Source: Arthrobacter zhangbolii (lineage in GTDB: Bacteria > Actinomycetota > Actinomycetes > Actinomycetales > Micrococcaceae). From it: a DNA stretch of 64,000 nt. A program made the position numbers and the translations under genes. The stretch covers positions 992,001 through 1,056,000 of the forward strand of contig NZ_CP094984.1 of assembly GCF_022869865.1 (NCBI RefSeq), written 5' to 3'. Below the pieces are notes generated by a model. The model saw only the letters and a program-made list of their open reading frames with translations. It was not told the DNA's origin and made no database searches. Positions 55,563-64,000 of the stretch are shown here, piece by piece (position 1 is the stretch's first letter; each line of letters begins with the position of its first letter).

Positions 55563-57643
55563 GTACCGAGAGTTTCGGAGGCGGCCGCCGGGCGGCCCGG
55601 CAGCGGGAGAAGGACGCCGCCGACCGCACCGCGGCAGATACTGCTTCGGCCGAAGACACCGCACCGGCCGGTGACACCGCATCAGCCGGGGAGTCTGTTC
55701 CGACCGATGCTCCCGGCGACACTGCGTCAACCGGGGTGCCTGCTGCGGCCGGTGAGTCGGCAGCGACCGGAAATACCGCACCAACCGGTGACTCCGAGTC
55801 GGCCGGTGAGCCTGCATCTACCGAGGGTCGTGCTTCGGCCAGTGAGCCTGCACCATCCGGTGAGCCTGCACCGTCCGGTGAGCCTGCCTCGCCGGAGAAT
55901 TCCGCTGCCGCGGGCAGTTCCGCCGCAGCTGACGGACCGGAAAAGACGCAGGACAAACCGGCAGACCCGCCGATAGCAGCAGCCGGCAAGGCGGACCGGG
56001 CGGAAGGGCCGGTGCCGGCCTCCGGTCCCGCGCCGGCTGCCGGTCCCGCATCTGCGTCCGGGGCCGCAGGGTCCCGGGAACGGAAACGCGGCTCAGCACG
56101 GCGCAGCACCGGAAGATGGGCCGCCGGCATCCTCCTGCTCGCCTGCACCGGCGCAGTGGTGGCAGGCGCCGGGGTTACCGGTATCGGCGCGTCAGCCCAA
56201 AGCGTTGAAGTGCCGTTCGCTGAGGTCCCCGCCGGACCACTGACCGGTGTCTGTCCTGAACCGCTGCGCCTGCTTTCGGGCAACGTTGCGGGTACCGATG
56301 CCGAATTCAGTGCTGAGTCCACGTCTGCCCGCAGCGTTGTCAACGCGGCTGTGCTCGCAGCGGCCGGGACGCAGCTGCCCGCTGCCGGTTTGGCCAAGGT
56401 TGCTAACGGTGCCTCGCTGGCCGAACTGTCCGCCGGGACGTCGGATACGCCGCCGCTGGCAGGCACCCGGCCCGGCGCCGTCGTCCGCGACCGCGCGCTT
56501 TCCGCCGCAACCCTGCTCAGCGCCGAACCGTCGGGAGCGTTGCAGGCAACCGCAGGTGCGGGCATGACGTATACCGCGGCGGACGGTGACCTCACCGGAC
56601 TTGCCGCGGCCAACTGCCAGGCGCCTGCCAATGACCTGTGGCTGGTAGGGGCCCGGACGGCTGTTGGTGCCACGGCGGTCCTGCAGCTGACCAACCCCTC
56701 GCAGACGGCTGCCGACGTTGATTTGGAGCTTTACGGTACTGCCGGCCCCGTGGAAGGGCCCGGCAGCCGGGGCATATCGGTGGGACCGGGGCAGACCAGG
56801 AATGTGGTGCTGGCCGGCCTGGCCGCCAACCAGGAGTCCCTGGCGGTGCACGTGCGCAGCTCCGGCGGACCGGTGGCTGCCGTGATTTCGCAGAACATCC
56901 TGCGGGGTTTGACTCCCGGGGGTGTGGAACTCATCCAGCCGACCACTGCTCCGCAGCCCGCGCAGGTGATCAGCGGGGTCCGGATCCAGAATCCGGAAAC
57001 CACCCGCAAACTCGCCAAGGAAGACGGCTACGCCTCGGTGCTCCCGTCCCTGCAGGTGGCCGTACCCGGCGCGAGCGATGCCGTAGTGAACCTGCGGGTG
57101 TTTGGTCCGGCGGGGGAAGTGCAGCTCGAGGGTGGCGGAAGCTATAACGTAGCGGCCGGAACCGTGAGCCGGCTTCCGCTGGATTCATTGCCGGAAGGTA
57201 CGTACACGCTGGATATCTCCGCTGACGCAGGTGTGGCAGCCGCAGCCGTCTTCAGCCGTGGATCCGATCCGGAAAAGGGTACTGACGTAGGAGTTGCCGC
57301 CGCCGGTGAACGGCTTGGCAGCGAGCACCTGGCAGTGCTGCCTTCGGCGGATTCCGTGCTGTCCTTCACCGCACCGGACGGTGCAGCCGAAGTGCAGCTG
57401 ACCGGAGTCACGGCGTCCGGGGACCTGCTGGCGGAAAAAACGGTGAAACTGGGTGCCGGTTCCGTCACTGAAGTCCGGCCCGGAGATCTGGGCGGCTCCG
57501 TTGCGGCAGTTCTCATCCATGCCACCGGCGCGCCGGTCTTCGGTGCGCAAAGCGTCACCGGCGGCGAGACCGGGATCAGCGCGCTGACCCTCCCGCGGGG
57601 CAACGTGGGCGGGAGTCGCGTCCAGGTGGGCGTGGGCTACTAG
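55559..57643 (+). CDS. DUF5719 family cell-envelope protein
   Basis: About 694 residues. Residues 1-180 are a low-complexity cytoplasmic tail dominated by Ala, Pro, Gly, Glu, Ser and Thr, with repeated GEPAPS. A membrane helix (about 184-205, AAGILLLACTGAVVAGAGVTGI) leads to an extracellular beta-rich region made of repeats resembling DUF5719 (LQLTNPSQTAADVDLELYGTAGPVEGPGS; RVFGPAGEVQLEGGGSYNV). The ATG at 55559 overlaps the GT2 stop by four bases; the frame extends upstream in shadow. Always next to the large GT2 in actinobacteria, so it probably works with it at the surface. No catalytic motif seen. Confidence 0.87.
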   Translation: MSTESFGGGRRAARQREKDAADRTAADTASAEDTAPAGDTASAGESVPTDAPGDTASTGVPAAAGESAATGNTAPTGDSESAGEPASTEGRASASEPAPSGEPAPSGEPASPENSAAAGSSAAADGPEKTQDKPADPPIAAAGKADRAEGPVPASGPAPAAGPASASGAAGSRERKRGSARRSTGRWAAGILLLACTGAVVAGAGVTGIGASAQSVEVPFAEVPAGPLTGVCPEPLRLLSGNVAGTDAEFSAESTSARSVVNAAVLAAAGTQLPAAGLAKVANGASLAELSAGTSDTPPLAGTRPGAVVRDRALSAATLLSAEPSGALQATAGAGMTYTAADGDLTGLAAANCQAPANDLWLVGARTAVGATAVLQLTNPSQTAADVDLELYGTAGPVEGPGSRGISVGPGQTRNVVLAGLAANQESLAVHVRSSGGPVAAVISQNILRGLTPGGVELIQPTTAPQPAQVISGVRIQNPETTRKLAKEDGYASVLPSLQVAVPGASDAVVNLRVFGPAGEVQLEGGGSYNVAAGTVSRLPLDSLPEGTYTLDISADAGVAAAAVFSRGSDPEKGTDVGVAAAGERLGSEHLAVLPSADSVLSFTAPDGAAEVQLTGVTASGDLLAEKTVKLGAGSVTEVRPGDLGGSVAAVLIHATGAPVFGAQSVTGGETGISALTLPRGNVGGSRVQVGVGY
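55841..55894 (+). repeat. Three 18-bp tandem repeats in the DUF5719 gene
   Basis: Units of the form RGTGAGCCTGCACCRTCC at 55841-55858, 55859-55876 and a diverged copy at 55877-55894, encoding (S/G)EPAPS. Confidence 0.75.
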
Positions 57644-57650
57644 CGCGGCG

Positions 57651-58163
57651 CTAGAGCGGACGGTACCTGCCGTACGCCGGATCAATGGTTTCCGGGTCCA
57701 TACCCATCAGTCCGGCGAGCTGCTCCACGATGACGTCGTGGAGCAGCTCGCTGACGGGAACCAGCCCGTGCGCTGCGGTTTCCACGGCATGCCGGTAGAT
57801 GGTGATAACCGGGGGACGGTTCGGTCCGGCCGGTGTTCCGGCGCCGAGGGGAATGGGTCCGCCTGAGCGTGCCAGTTCCTCGAGATCGGGCGGAATCTCC
57901 TCCACCAGAAACTGGTAGCTCTGAATCTGTTCGCCCCACAGGCGTTCAAGGCGCTGCGCTGATTCGAGCACCCATTCATCAAAGCGTTCAGCGCGTGTGC
58001 GGGCGCCGGCCAGGTGCGGGGGAATCAGGTCTCCGCGCAGGCCCCGGCCGTGCCGGTTTCGGCGGCGCTCCCGGAAGGACCGGGCGGGAGCATCGGCGGA
58101 GCCGGGCGCCGCGGAGTCCGGCCCGTCTTCCAGGCGCACCCGGAACGAAGATCCCATGGACAT
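57651..58163 (-). CDS. Metallopeptidase-like (zincin-fold, PF06262-type) protein
   Basis: A 170-residue protein; residues 1-45 are an Arg-rich variable tail. The core (FDEWVLESAQRLERLWGEQIQSYQFLVEEIPPD, then PPVITIYRHAVE and SELLHDVIVEQLAGLMGMDPETIDP) matches the actinobacterial metallopeptidase family found beside DUF3499. The usual HExxH zinc motif is degenerate (HDVIVEQ), so peptidase activity is doubtful, but this form is normal in this branch. The orientation opposes its neighbours: convergent with DUF5719 (seven bases between stops) and divergent from DUF3499. ATG at 58163 or 58157. Confidence 0.85.
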   Translation of the reverse strand: MSMGSSFRVRLEDGPDSAAPGSADAPARSFRERRRNRHGRGLRGDLIPPHLAGARTRAERFDEWVLESAQRLERLWGEQIQSYQFLVEEIPPDLEELARSGGPIPLGAGTPAGPNRPPVITIYRHAVETAAHGLVPVSELLHDVIVEQLAGLMGMDPETIDPAYGRYRPL

Positions 58164-58279
58164 GTAAGAACTCTAACCGCTGCCAGCCGGTGCGGGGACC
58201 CGTTTCCCTCGGGTCCGGGGAGCCTTTTTCCCGCGGCTGCGGACCGGCGCGCCTGCGCGGGCACCGGCGGAGGAGCGGG

Positions 58280-58285
58280 TAAAGT
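58280..58285 (+). promoter_or_regulatory. Leaderless-type -10 for DUF3499 gene
   Basis: TAAAGT, eight bases, GTG at 58294; no ribosome site. Confidence 0.45.
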
Positions 58286-58293
58286 GGTCGTCC

Positions 58294-58683
58294 GTGGAAT
58301 CCTTACGTCAGTGCTCGCGTTCAGCCTGCCGCCAGCCGGCAGTGGCTACCCTGACGTACGTTTACGCCGACTCCACCGCAGTTCTCGGCCCCCTCGCCAC
58401 CTATGCGGAACCGCATTGTTACGATTTGTGCGCCGGTCATTCCGGACGGCTTACCGCCCCGCTGGGATGGGAACTGGTCCGGCTTAACCTGGAAGGCCAG
58501 CCCCGGCTCCCCAGCCGGGACGAACTCTCCGCTCTTGTGGACGCGGTGCGGGAACAAGCCGCAAACACCCCGGATGAGGACGACGACGAGCCCAAGCGCA
58601 GCGGCAAGCATGCGCTGGAGCCGCCGGCCGAAACCCCGGGAACCCGCCGGGCGCATCTTCGCGTCCTGCGCGAACAGCACTAA
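58294..58683 (+). CDS. DUF3499 domain-containing protein
   Basis: A 129-residue small soluble protein. N-terminal cysteine-rich motif RQCSRSACRQPAVATLTYVY and HCYDLCAGHSGRLTAPLGWEL near residue 41 form a likely zinc-binding fold with four Cys and His ligands, typical of DUF3499. The C-terminal third is acidic then basic and probably disordered. Function unknown; regularly adjacent to whiB2, the metallopeptidase gene and mannose-metabolism genes. GTG start with TAAAGT eight bases before it. Confidence 0.9.
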   Translation: MESLRQCSRSACRQPAVATLTYVYADSTAVLGPLATYAEPHCYDLCAGHSGRLTAPLGWELVRLNLEGQPRLPSRDELSALVDAVREQAANTPDEDDDEPKRSGKHALEPPAETPGTRRAHLRVLREQH

Positions 58684-58787
58684 GCCCCGGTACATCCTTC
58701 CTCCGAAACGCAGGGAGCAAAGGGTTAGGCTTGGCAGTGACGAGCCGCCCGCTGCGGCACCTGATCTCTCAAGGAAGTGCTGTTTCC

Positions 58788-58994
58788 ATGGCCACTATGA
58801 CAGCCGGACTCCTCGAAGTCCTGCGTTGCCCCGTCACCGGTTCCCCGCTCACCCAGGACGGTGATGAGCTGGTTTCCACCGCGTCCGATGCGTCCGGGAA
58901 CCCGGTCCGGTACCGGCTGGAAGAAGGCATCCCGGTGATGCTGAAGGCCGATTTCGACGCAGCGGAGGCCCCCGGGCCGGCCGCGGATCTCTGA
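58788..58994 (+). CDS. Trm112 family protein
   Basis: A 68-residue member of the Trm112/UPF0434 (YcaR) family. The recognisable core is [23 protein letters not shown], then [17 protein letters not shown]. Only one of the usual four zinc cysteines remains, as in most bacterial forms. The eukaryotic relative activates methyltransferases; the bacterial role is unclear, but the adjacency to S-adenosylhomocysteine hydrolase is suggestive (inference). The ATG at 58788 has AAGGAAG upstream; the frame also opens at 58731. Ten bases separate it from ahcY, so they are co-transcribed. Confidence 0.85.
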   Translation: MATMTAGLLEVLRCPVTGSPLTQDGDELVSTASDASGNPVRYRLEEGIPVMLKADFDAAEAPGPAADL

Positions 58995-59004
58995 GGATGT
59001 GCGC

Positions 59005-60489
<1,485 letters not shown>

Positions 60490-60529
60490 CGGCTGTTGCG
60501 GTGGAGCCGCGGCCGGGTGCCGGCCGCGG

Positions 60530-61330
60530 CTAGTCGCTGAACGGCATGCGGTGCAGCCGCGCCGCCAGCGCCTCGGTCTGCTCACGCTGGCGGTCCAGCC
60601 GCACGTAGTCCCTGTCCCGCCGCTCGGCCATCACCGCCCGAAGGTAGGCCTCGGGATGGGTGCCGGCCGGAGGCTGCGGAGAGATGAAGGCGCTGGTTTC
60701 TGCAGCCAGTTCGGTGGCCAGCGCAGTCCGGGCCGGTGCTGCCATACGGCCGCTCTGGGCCAGGAAACGCGAAATCCGGCGCGACAGGCCGTCCGGCAGC
60801 CGGCCCATATCCGCAAGGTCCGCCCACGGCTCAAGTTCCGGGGGCGTGTGGACCAGCGGCGGCAGGGGAGCCACTACCCGGTCCCGCAATGCGTAGGTCC
60901 CGGCGAGAATGTCCCCGAGCCGCTTGGACCTGTTATTAAAGAGAGCCACGGTGAAGGCCAGGGAACCGGCCAGGAGATAGATTTCCAGCACCGCAGTGAT
61001 GGCGCGGATAAAGGCATGCCGAAACCGCACTGAGCCGCCGTCGTCGCGCACAATCCGAAGGCCCATGGCCAGCCGGCCCAGGGACTTGCCGCGCGTCAGG
61101 GTCTCCACACCGGCGGGTACCGCCACGAACATCAGTACCACCAGTGCCAGGGAGAGCGTGCGGGCGAGGGCGGGATCCGACTCGGCCACTGCGTTCCCGA
61201 CCAGCAGCATCAGCCCGATGAACACGGTTACCTGCGCCACGACGTCGATAATGGCGCTGAGCATACGGGCAGCGAATCCCGCCGGACGCAGTTCAAGGAC
61301 CACCGCCTCACCGGTAACAATGGTGCTCAT
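60530..61330 (-). CDS. RDD family membrane protein
   Basis: About 266 residues. The RDD domain occupies residues 1-150: RPAGFAARMLSAIIDVVAQVTVFIG (Arg-Asp motif region), RGKSLGRLAMGLRIVRDDGGSVRFRHAFIRAITAVLE, and FNNRSKRLGDILAGTYALRDR. The C-terminal 110 residues are cytoplasmic, charged and family specific. RDD proteins are putative transporters or Na+/H+ antiporter-like factors; function here unknown. The ATG at 61330 is set by GGAGG seven bases upstream; the frame reaches 61363. Divergent from the SpoIIM-like gene, the usual pairing in actinobacteria. Confidence 0.9.
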   Translation of the reverse strand: MSTIVTGEAVVLELRPAGFAARMLSAIIDVVAQVTVFIGLMLLVGNAVAESDPALARTLSLALVVLMFVAVPAGVETLTRGKSLGRLAMGLRIVRDDGGSVRFRHAFIRAITAVLEIYLLAGSLAFTVALFNNRSKRLGDILAGTYALRDRVVAPLPPLVHTPPELEPWADLADMGRLPDGLSRRISRFLAQSGRMAAPARTALATELAAETSAFISPQPPAGTHPEAYLRAVMAERRDRDYVRLDRQREQTEALAARLHRMPFSD

Positions 61331-61376
61331 ATACGTCCTCCTCGAACCATGGGTCAGGACCACTGTACCGACCCGC

Positions 61377-61382
61377 TAGGGT
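61377..61382 (+). promoter_or_regulatory. Leaderless-type -10 for the SpoIIM-like gene
   Basis: TAGGGT, six bases, GTG at 61389; no ribosome site. Confidence 0.45.
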
Positions 61383-61388
61383 GTAACC

Positions 61389-62381
61389 GTGGACCTCGAT
61401 GCCTTTGCTGCCGTGCACAGCCCGGATTGGAAGCGGCTTGACGTTCTCGTTGCCCGGCGCCGCCTCAGCGGACCCGAGGCGGACGAGCTGCTGCGGCTCT
61501 ACCAGCGTGCCTCCACGCACCTTTCCATCGTGCGTTCGGTGGCTCCGGAAGGCACCCTGTCCGCGGCGCTGTCCATGCGGCTTTCCCGGGCCCGCACCCG
61601 GTTGACGGGCAGCCGGTCCAACTTCCTCGAGGACATGGCATTTTTCTTTGTGTTCTCCCTGCCGTCTGCGTTCTACCGGATCCGCTGGCTCACCGTCGCC
61701 ATCGGGGCAGCGTTTATTGCCGTTGCCTGGCTGACCGGTTTCTGGACCGTGAATACCCCCGGTGTGCTGGCCGCCGTGGGTTCCGATGCTGAGATGCGCC
61801 GGTATGTGGAAGAGGACTTCGTCAACTACTACTCCGAGAACCCGGCGGCGTCCTTTGCCGGGATGGTGTGGACCAACAATGCCTGGATTGCCGTGCAGGC
61901 GGTGGCTTTTGGCATTACCGGGGTCTGGGTCCCGTGGATCCTCTACCAGAACGCCGTCAACGTGGGCCTAAGCGGCGGAATGATGGCTGCGCACGACAGA
62001 CTCGACGTCTTCTTTATCTACATCCTTCCGCACGGCTTTATGGAGCTGACCGCCATTTTCATTGCCTCCGCGGCCGGGCTTCAGATTTTCTGGACGTTAC
62101 TGGCCCCCGGCCGCCGTTCGAGAATGAATGCGCTGGCCCAGGAAGGCCGCTCCCTGATGACTGTTGCCCTGGGGCTGATTGTGGTCCTCTTTATTTCCGG
62201 CCTGGTGGAAGGGTTCATCACCCCTAGCCCGCTCCCGGCCTGGCTGCGCCTGACCATCGGTTTCCTGGTGTTCGCGGCGTACTGGGTCTACACCCTGGTG
62301 CTCGGTGGCCGTGCCTACCGCGCCGGCTATCGGGGCGACCTTTCAGCGCGCGACGCCGGTGCCTCCGTCCTGACCGCCTAG
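61389..62381 (+). CDS. SpoIIM/DUF95 family membrane protein
   Basis: A 330-residue protein. The N-terminal cytoplasmic helical domain (residues 1-100: WKRLDVLVARRRLSGPEADELLRLYQRASTHLS) is followed by about six membrane segments with the SpoIIM core (NNAWIAVQAVAFGITGVWVPWILYQNAVNVGLSGGMMA and ILPHGFMELTAIFIASAAGLQIFW). In Bacillus SpoIIM assists septal peptidoglycan remodelling, but non-sporulating actinobacteria also keep this gene, paired with RDD. The GTG start has no ribosome site and lies six bases after TAGGGT. Role here unknown. Confidence 0.9.
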   Translation: MDLDAFAAVHSPDWKRLDVLVARRRLSGPEADELLRLYQRASTHLSIVRSVAPEGTLSAALSMRLSRARTRLTGSRSNFLEDMAFFFVFSLPSAFYRIRWLTVAIGAAFIAVAWLTGFWTVNTPGVLAAVGSDAEMRRYVEEDFVNYYSENPAASFAGMVWTNNAWIAVQAVAFGITGVWVPWILYQNAVNVGLSGGMMAAHDRLDVFFIYILPHGFMELTAIFIASAAGLQIFWTLLAPGRRSRMNALAQEGRSLMTVALGLIVVLFISGLVEGFITPSPLPAWLRLTIGFLVFAAYWVYTLVLGGRAYRAGYRGDLSARDAGASVLTA

Positions 62382-62491
62382 CCTGCGGGCGGGGTGGCGC
62401 GCGCGCCGACACGCACCGGCCCGGTAGGGTCGAGGTAGACCAGCGTCGACCACGAGCGTCGAATAGTTTCAGGGAAGTGAAAGAGGAAGCA

Positions 62492-64000
62492 GTGGCCAGC
62501 CAGGACGAAACCCCCACGCATCGACCGACGGCGGGAGGCGAGCCTCCCAGCGACGGCCCGGTGACGCCCGAAACGGAGACCGGCGCTGTTTCAGCCAACG
62601 GATCCTCTGCCCGCGAAGCCTTGCACGGTACCAACGAACATGACGCCTGGGATGCCGAATTCAACGGCCTTTCCGGCGGTGACACGCCGGACGCAGCGAA
62701 CACTGAGGTCACGGGTGGCCGCCGCGATACCGCAGGTGAACCTGCCGCAGATGAACCTGCCGCCCCAAAGCCTGCCGCAGCCGAGACTGCCTCCTCTGAA
62801 CCTGCCGCATCCCACACTGACGTAGCCGAGCCCGCTGAGGCTGTCTCCGCCGACGGAAACAACGCGGGTACGCGGGAGTCCAATGGTGCCGGCGCAGCCG
62901 AGACGCCTATAACCGGAGCTGCTGCAACGGATATGACTGTCCCGGGAGGACACCCCGCGGTCGCCCAGCGCAGCCACCTGCCAATGCGCCGGGCAAGCAC
63001 GCTTCCGGATCTGAGCCGTTACGCCTCCCGGTCCGATGACAGCCGAACGGATACAGGCGAACCGAACGCCGGAACCGCGGCAACTGCTTCCGGGTCCGAT
63101 GCCGAATCCGGGGAACGAAGCCTGCGCACACCAGGGGAGCGCAGTGCCGGCCACGGTGCCGCTGCCGCCGGAGCAACTGCGGGTGCAACCGCCGTTCCGG
63201 GTGCTTCCGCCTCAGCTGCATCTGTGCCCTCCACATCTGCGGGCTCCGCTGCGGATGTTTCCGCCGCCGATGCCGCCGTCACGGATGTCCACGGTTCAAA
63301 TGTCCCCGGTTCAAATGTCCACGGTTCAAAAGCCCCCGGTCCAAACACGCCCGGATCCGATCTGCCCGGTTCCGAGGTCCCCGCCTCCGGCGCGGATACC
63401 CGTACGGCCGCCTTCAAAACTGTGGACGTCAGCGCCACGAGATCAGGCGCCGCAGGGGCCAGTGCCGCAGGAGCAAGATCCGCGGGGGCACAAGCCGCGC
63501 AGGCACAAGCCGCGCAGACACAATCCGCTGACAAAGACTCGGCAGAAGACGGCGCGGATTCAGCGGATTCCCGTGCCAACGAGGACTCCCTGTCTCCGGC
63601 GGAAGCCGAACGGCGGGCCCGGGAACGGGAAAAGGCCGCTGCCGGGAAACCCGTTCTCGCCCGGGTGCTCCAGGTGATGATTGCCGTGTTTTTCCCGGTG
63701 ATGCTGCTGGCGGCCGCCATTCGTGCCGTGGCAACGCCGCTGTTCCTCTGGGCGGAGTACCACCGGCCCGGGTTCCCCGCCGACAGCTACGGGTTCACCA
63801 CCGATGACCGGATGACCTACGGCTCCTATGCCGTGGATTATCTCCTGAACTGGACCGGTCCCCGCTATCTGGGGGACCTGGTGGGTGACGGCGGGGAACC
63901 GCTGTACCTCGAGAGCGAGGTCAGCCACATGGCTGACGTCAAGACGGTGCTTACGGCAGCCTTTGTGGCGGCGGCGGTGATGGCCGTCCTGAGCATCTGT
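62492..64000 (+). CDS. TIGR01906 family integral membrane protein with long disordered N-terminus, 3' truncated
   Basis: The frame is open from the GTG at 62492 to the window end (503 codons, no stop). AGAGGAAG precedes the start. Residues 1-390 are low-complexity and cytoplasmic, rich in Ala, Gly, Ser, Thr, Asp and Glu, with a run of pentapeptide repeats (GSNVP-like). A membrane helix begins near residue 393 (VLQVMIAVFFPVMLLAAAIRA). It is followed by the TIGR01906 extracellular part: RPGFPADSYGFTTDDRMTYGSYAVDYLLNW, then LYLESEVSHMADVKTVL, and a second helix at the edge. Function of the family unknown. The usual member lacks such a long tail. Confidence 0.83.
   Translation, partial: MASQDETPTHRPTAGGEPPSDGPVTPETETGAVSANGSSAREALHGTNEHDAWDAEFNGLSGGDTPDAANTEVTGGRRDTAGEPAADEPAAPKPAAAETASSEPAASHTDVAEPAEAVSADGNNAGTRESNGAGAAETPITGAAATDMTVPGGHPAVAQRSHLPMRRASTLPDLSRYASRSDDSRTDTGEPNAGTAATASGSDAESGERSLRTPGERSAGHGAAAAGATAGATAVPGASASAASVPSTSAGSAADVSAADAAVTDVHGSNVPGSNVHGSKAPGPNTPGSDLPGSEVPASGADTRTAAFKTVDVSATRSGAAGASAAGARSAGAQAAQAQAAQTQSADKDSAEDGADSADSRANEDSLSPAEAERRAREREKAAAGKPVLARVLQVMIAVFFPVMLLAAAIRAVATPLFLWAEYHRPGFPADSYGFTTDDRMTYGSYAVDYLLNWTGPRYLGDLVGDGGEPLYLESEVSHMADVKTVLTAAFVAAAVMAVLSIC
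63291..63380 (+). repeat. Six diverging 15-bp tandem units in the TIGR01906 gene
   Basis: Units such as ACGGTTCAAATGTCC starting at 63291, 63306, 63321, 63336, 63351 and 63366. They encode G-(S/P)-x-x-(P/H) pentapeptides and become more divergent toward the 3' side. Confidence 0.75.

Noticed and set aside
58995-59004. S-adenosylhomocysteine riboswitch before ahcY
   Set aside because: Only ten bases separate Trm112 and ahcY; no room for the aptamer, and none is evident upstream of Trm112.

Overview
The window is high-GC chromosomal DNA from an actinobacterium. Gene content and order point to Micrococcaceae, most likely Arthrobacter or a close relative. Signs are mycothiol conjugate amidase (mca), a WhiB-family regulator, TIGR03089, DUF501, DUF3499, DUF4245, DUF4307 and DUF5719 proteins, frequent GTG/TTG starts, and gene strings matching those known from Mycobacterium tuberculosis (mazG-eno-ftsB-DUF501-ppx; greA-DUF4307-mca-small membrane protein-DUF255-hemolysin III-Z-prenyl synthase-phoH2; fumC/glpX/DUF4245; purK-purE). 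I see no prophage, insertion sequence, CRISPR array or defence island. This is core chromosome with 60 protein genes (two cut by the window edges) and one tRNA gene.

Layout. 1-4000: nucleoside ABC permeases, cytidine deaminase and thymidine phosphorylase (nucleoside uptake and salvage). 4.1-12.1 kb: DedA, adenosine deaminase, MazG, enolase, FtsB-like divisome protein, DUF501, Ppx/GppA phosphatase and a secreted subtilase. 12.1-13.7 kb: type II NADH dehydrogenase behind a very good Rex operator, then a tRNA-Leu(UAA) without the usual long variable arm. 14-20.4 kb: a branched-chain amino acid (Liv-type) ABC transporter split into convergent units, livK on plus and livHMGF on minus. 20.6-26.7 kb: Bax inhibitor-1 protein, GAF-ANTAR regulator, aldose epimerase, AI-2E permease, threonine deaminase, rhomboid protease. 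26.7-35.9 kb: the greA to phoH2 block plus prepilin peptidase and Nudix. 36-43.5 kb: TetR-MFS efflux operon, fumarase, carbonic anhydrase, DUF4245, GlpX and a TspO-like protein. 43.6-51 kb: FemX-like, ManA, LCP ligase, PurE, PurK, GtrA, TIGR03089. 51.4-60.5 kb: WhiB2-like regulator, very large GT2 membrane glycosyltransferase, DUF5719, metallopeptidase-like, DUF3499, Trm112, AhcY. 60.5-64 kb: RDD protein, SpoIIM/DUF95 and a TIGR01906 protein running off the end.

How genes work together. Central metabolism (eno, fumC, glpX, ndh, carbonic anhydrase), nucleotide salvage and synthesis (cdd, deoA, add, purE, purK, mazG) and envelope building (LCP, ManA, GtrA, FemX, the GT2 giant, prenyl synthase) dominate. 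The most informative non-coding signal is a recurrent TANNNT hexamer placed 6-8 bases before the start codon of at least 13 genes, which implies widespread leaderless transcription and fixes several start codons. Other regulatory signals are operator-like dyads at ndh, livK, livH, tetR and whiB. I found no clearly new multi-gene system. The best leads are the possible ATT start of the GT2 gene inside a TAATT stop/start overlap, the short tRNA-Leu(UAA), a LivH permease carrying an extracytoplasmic carboxypeptidase-regulatory-like domain, and a whiB promoter whose -10 is covered by a BldD-like dyad.
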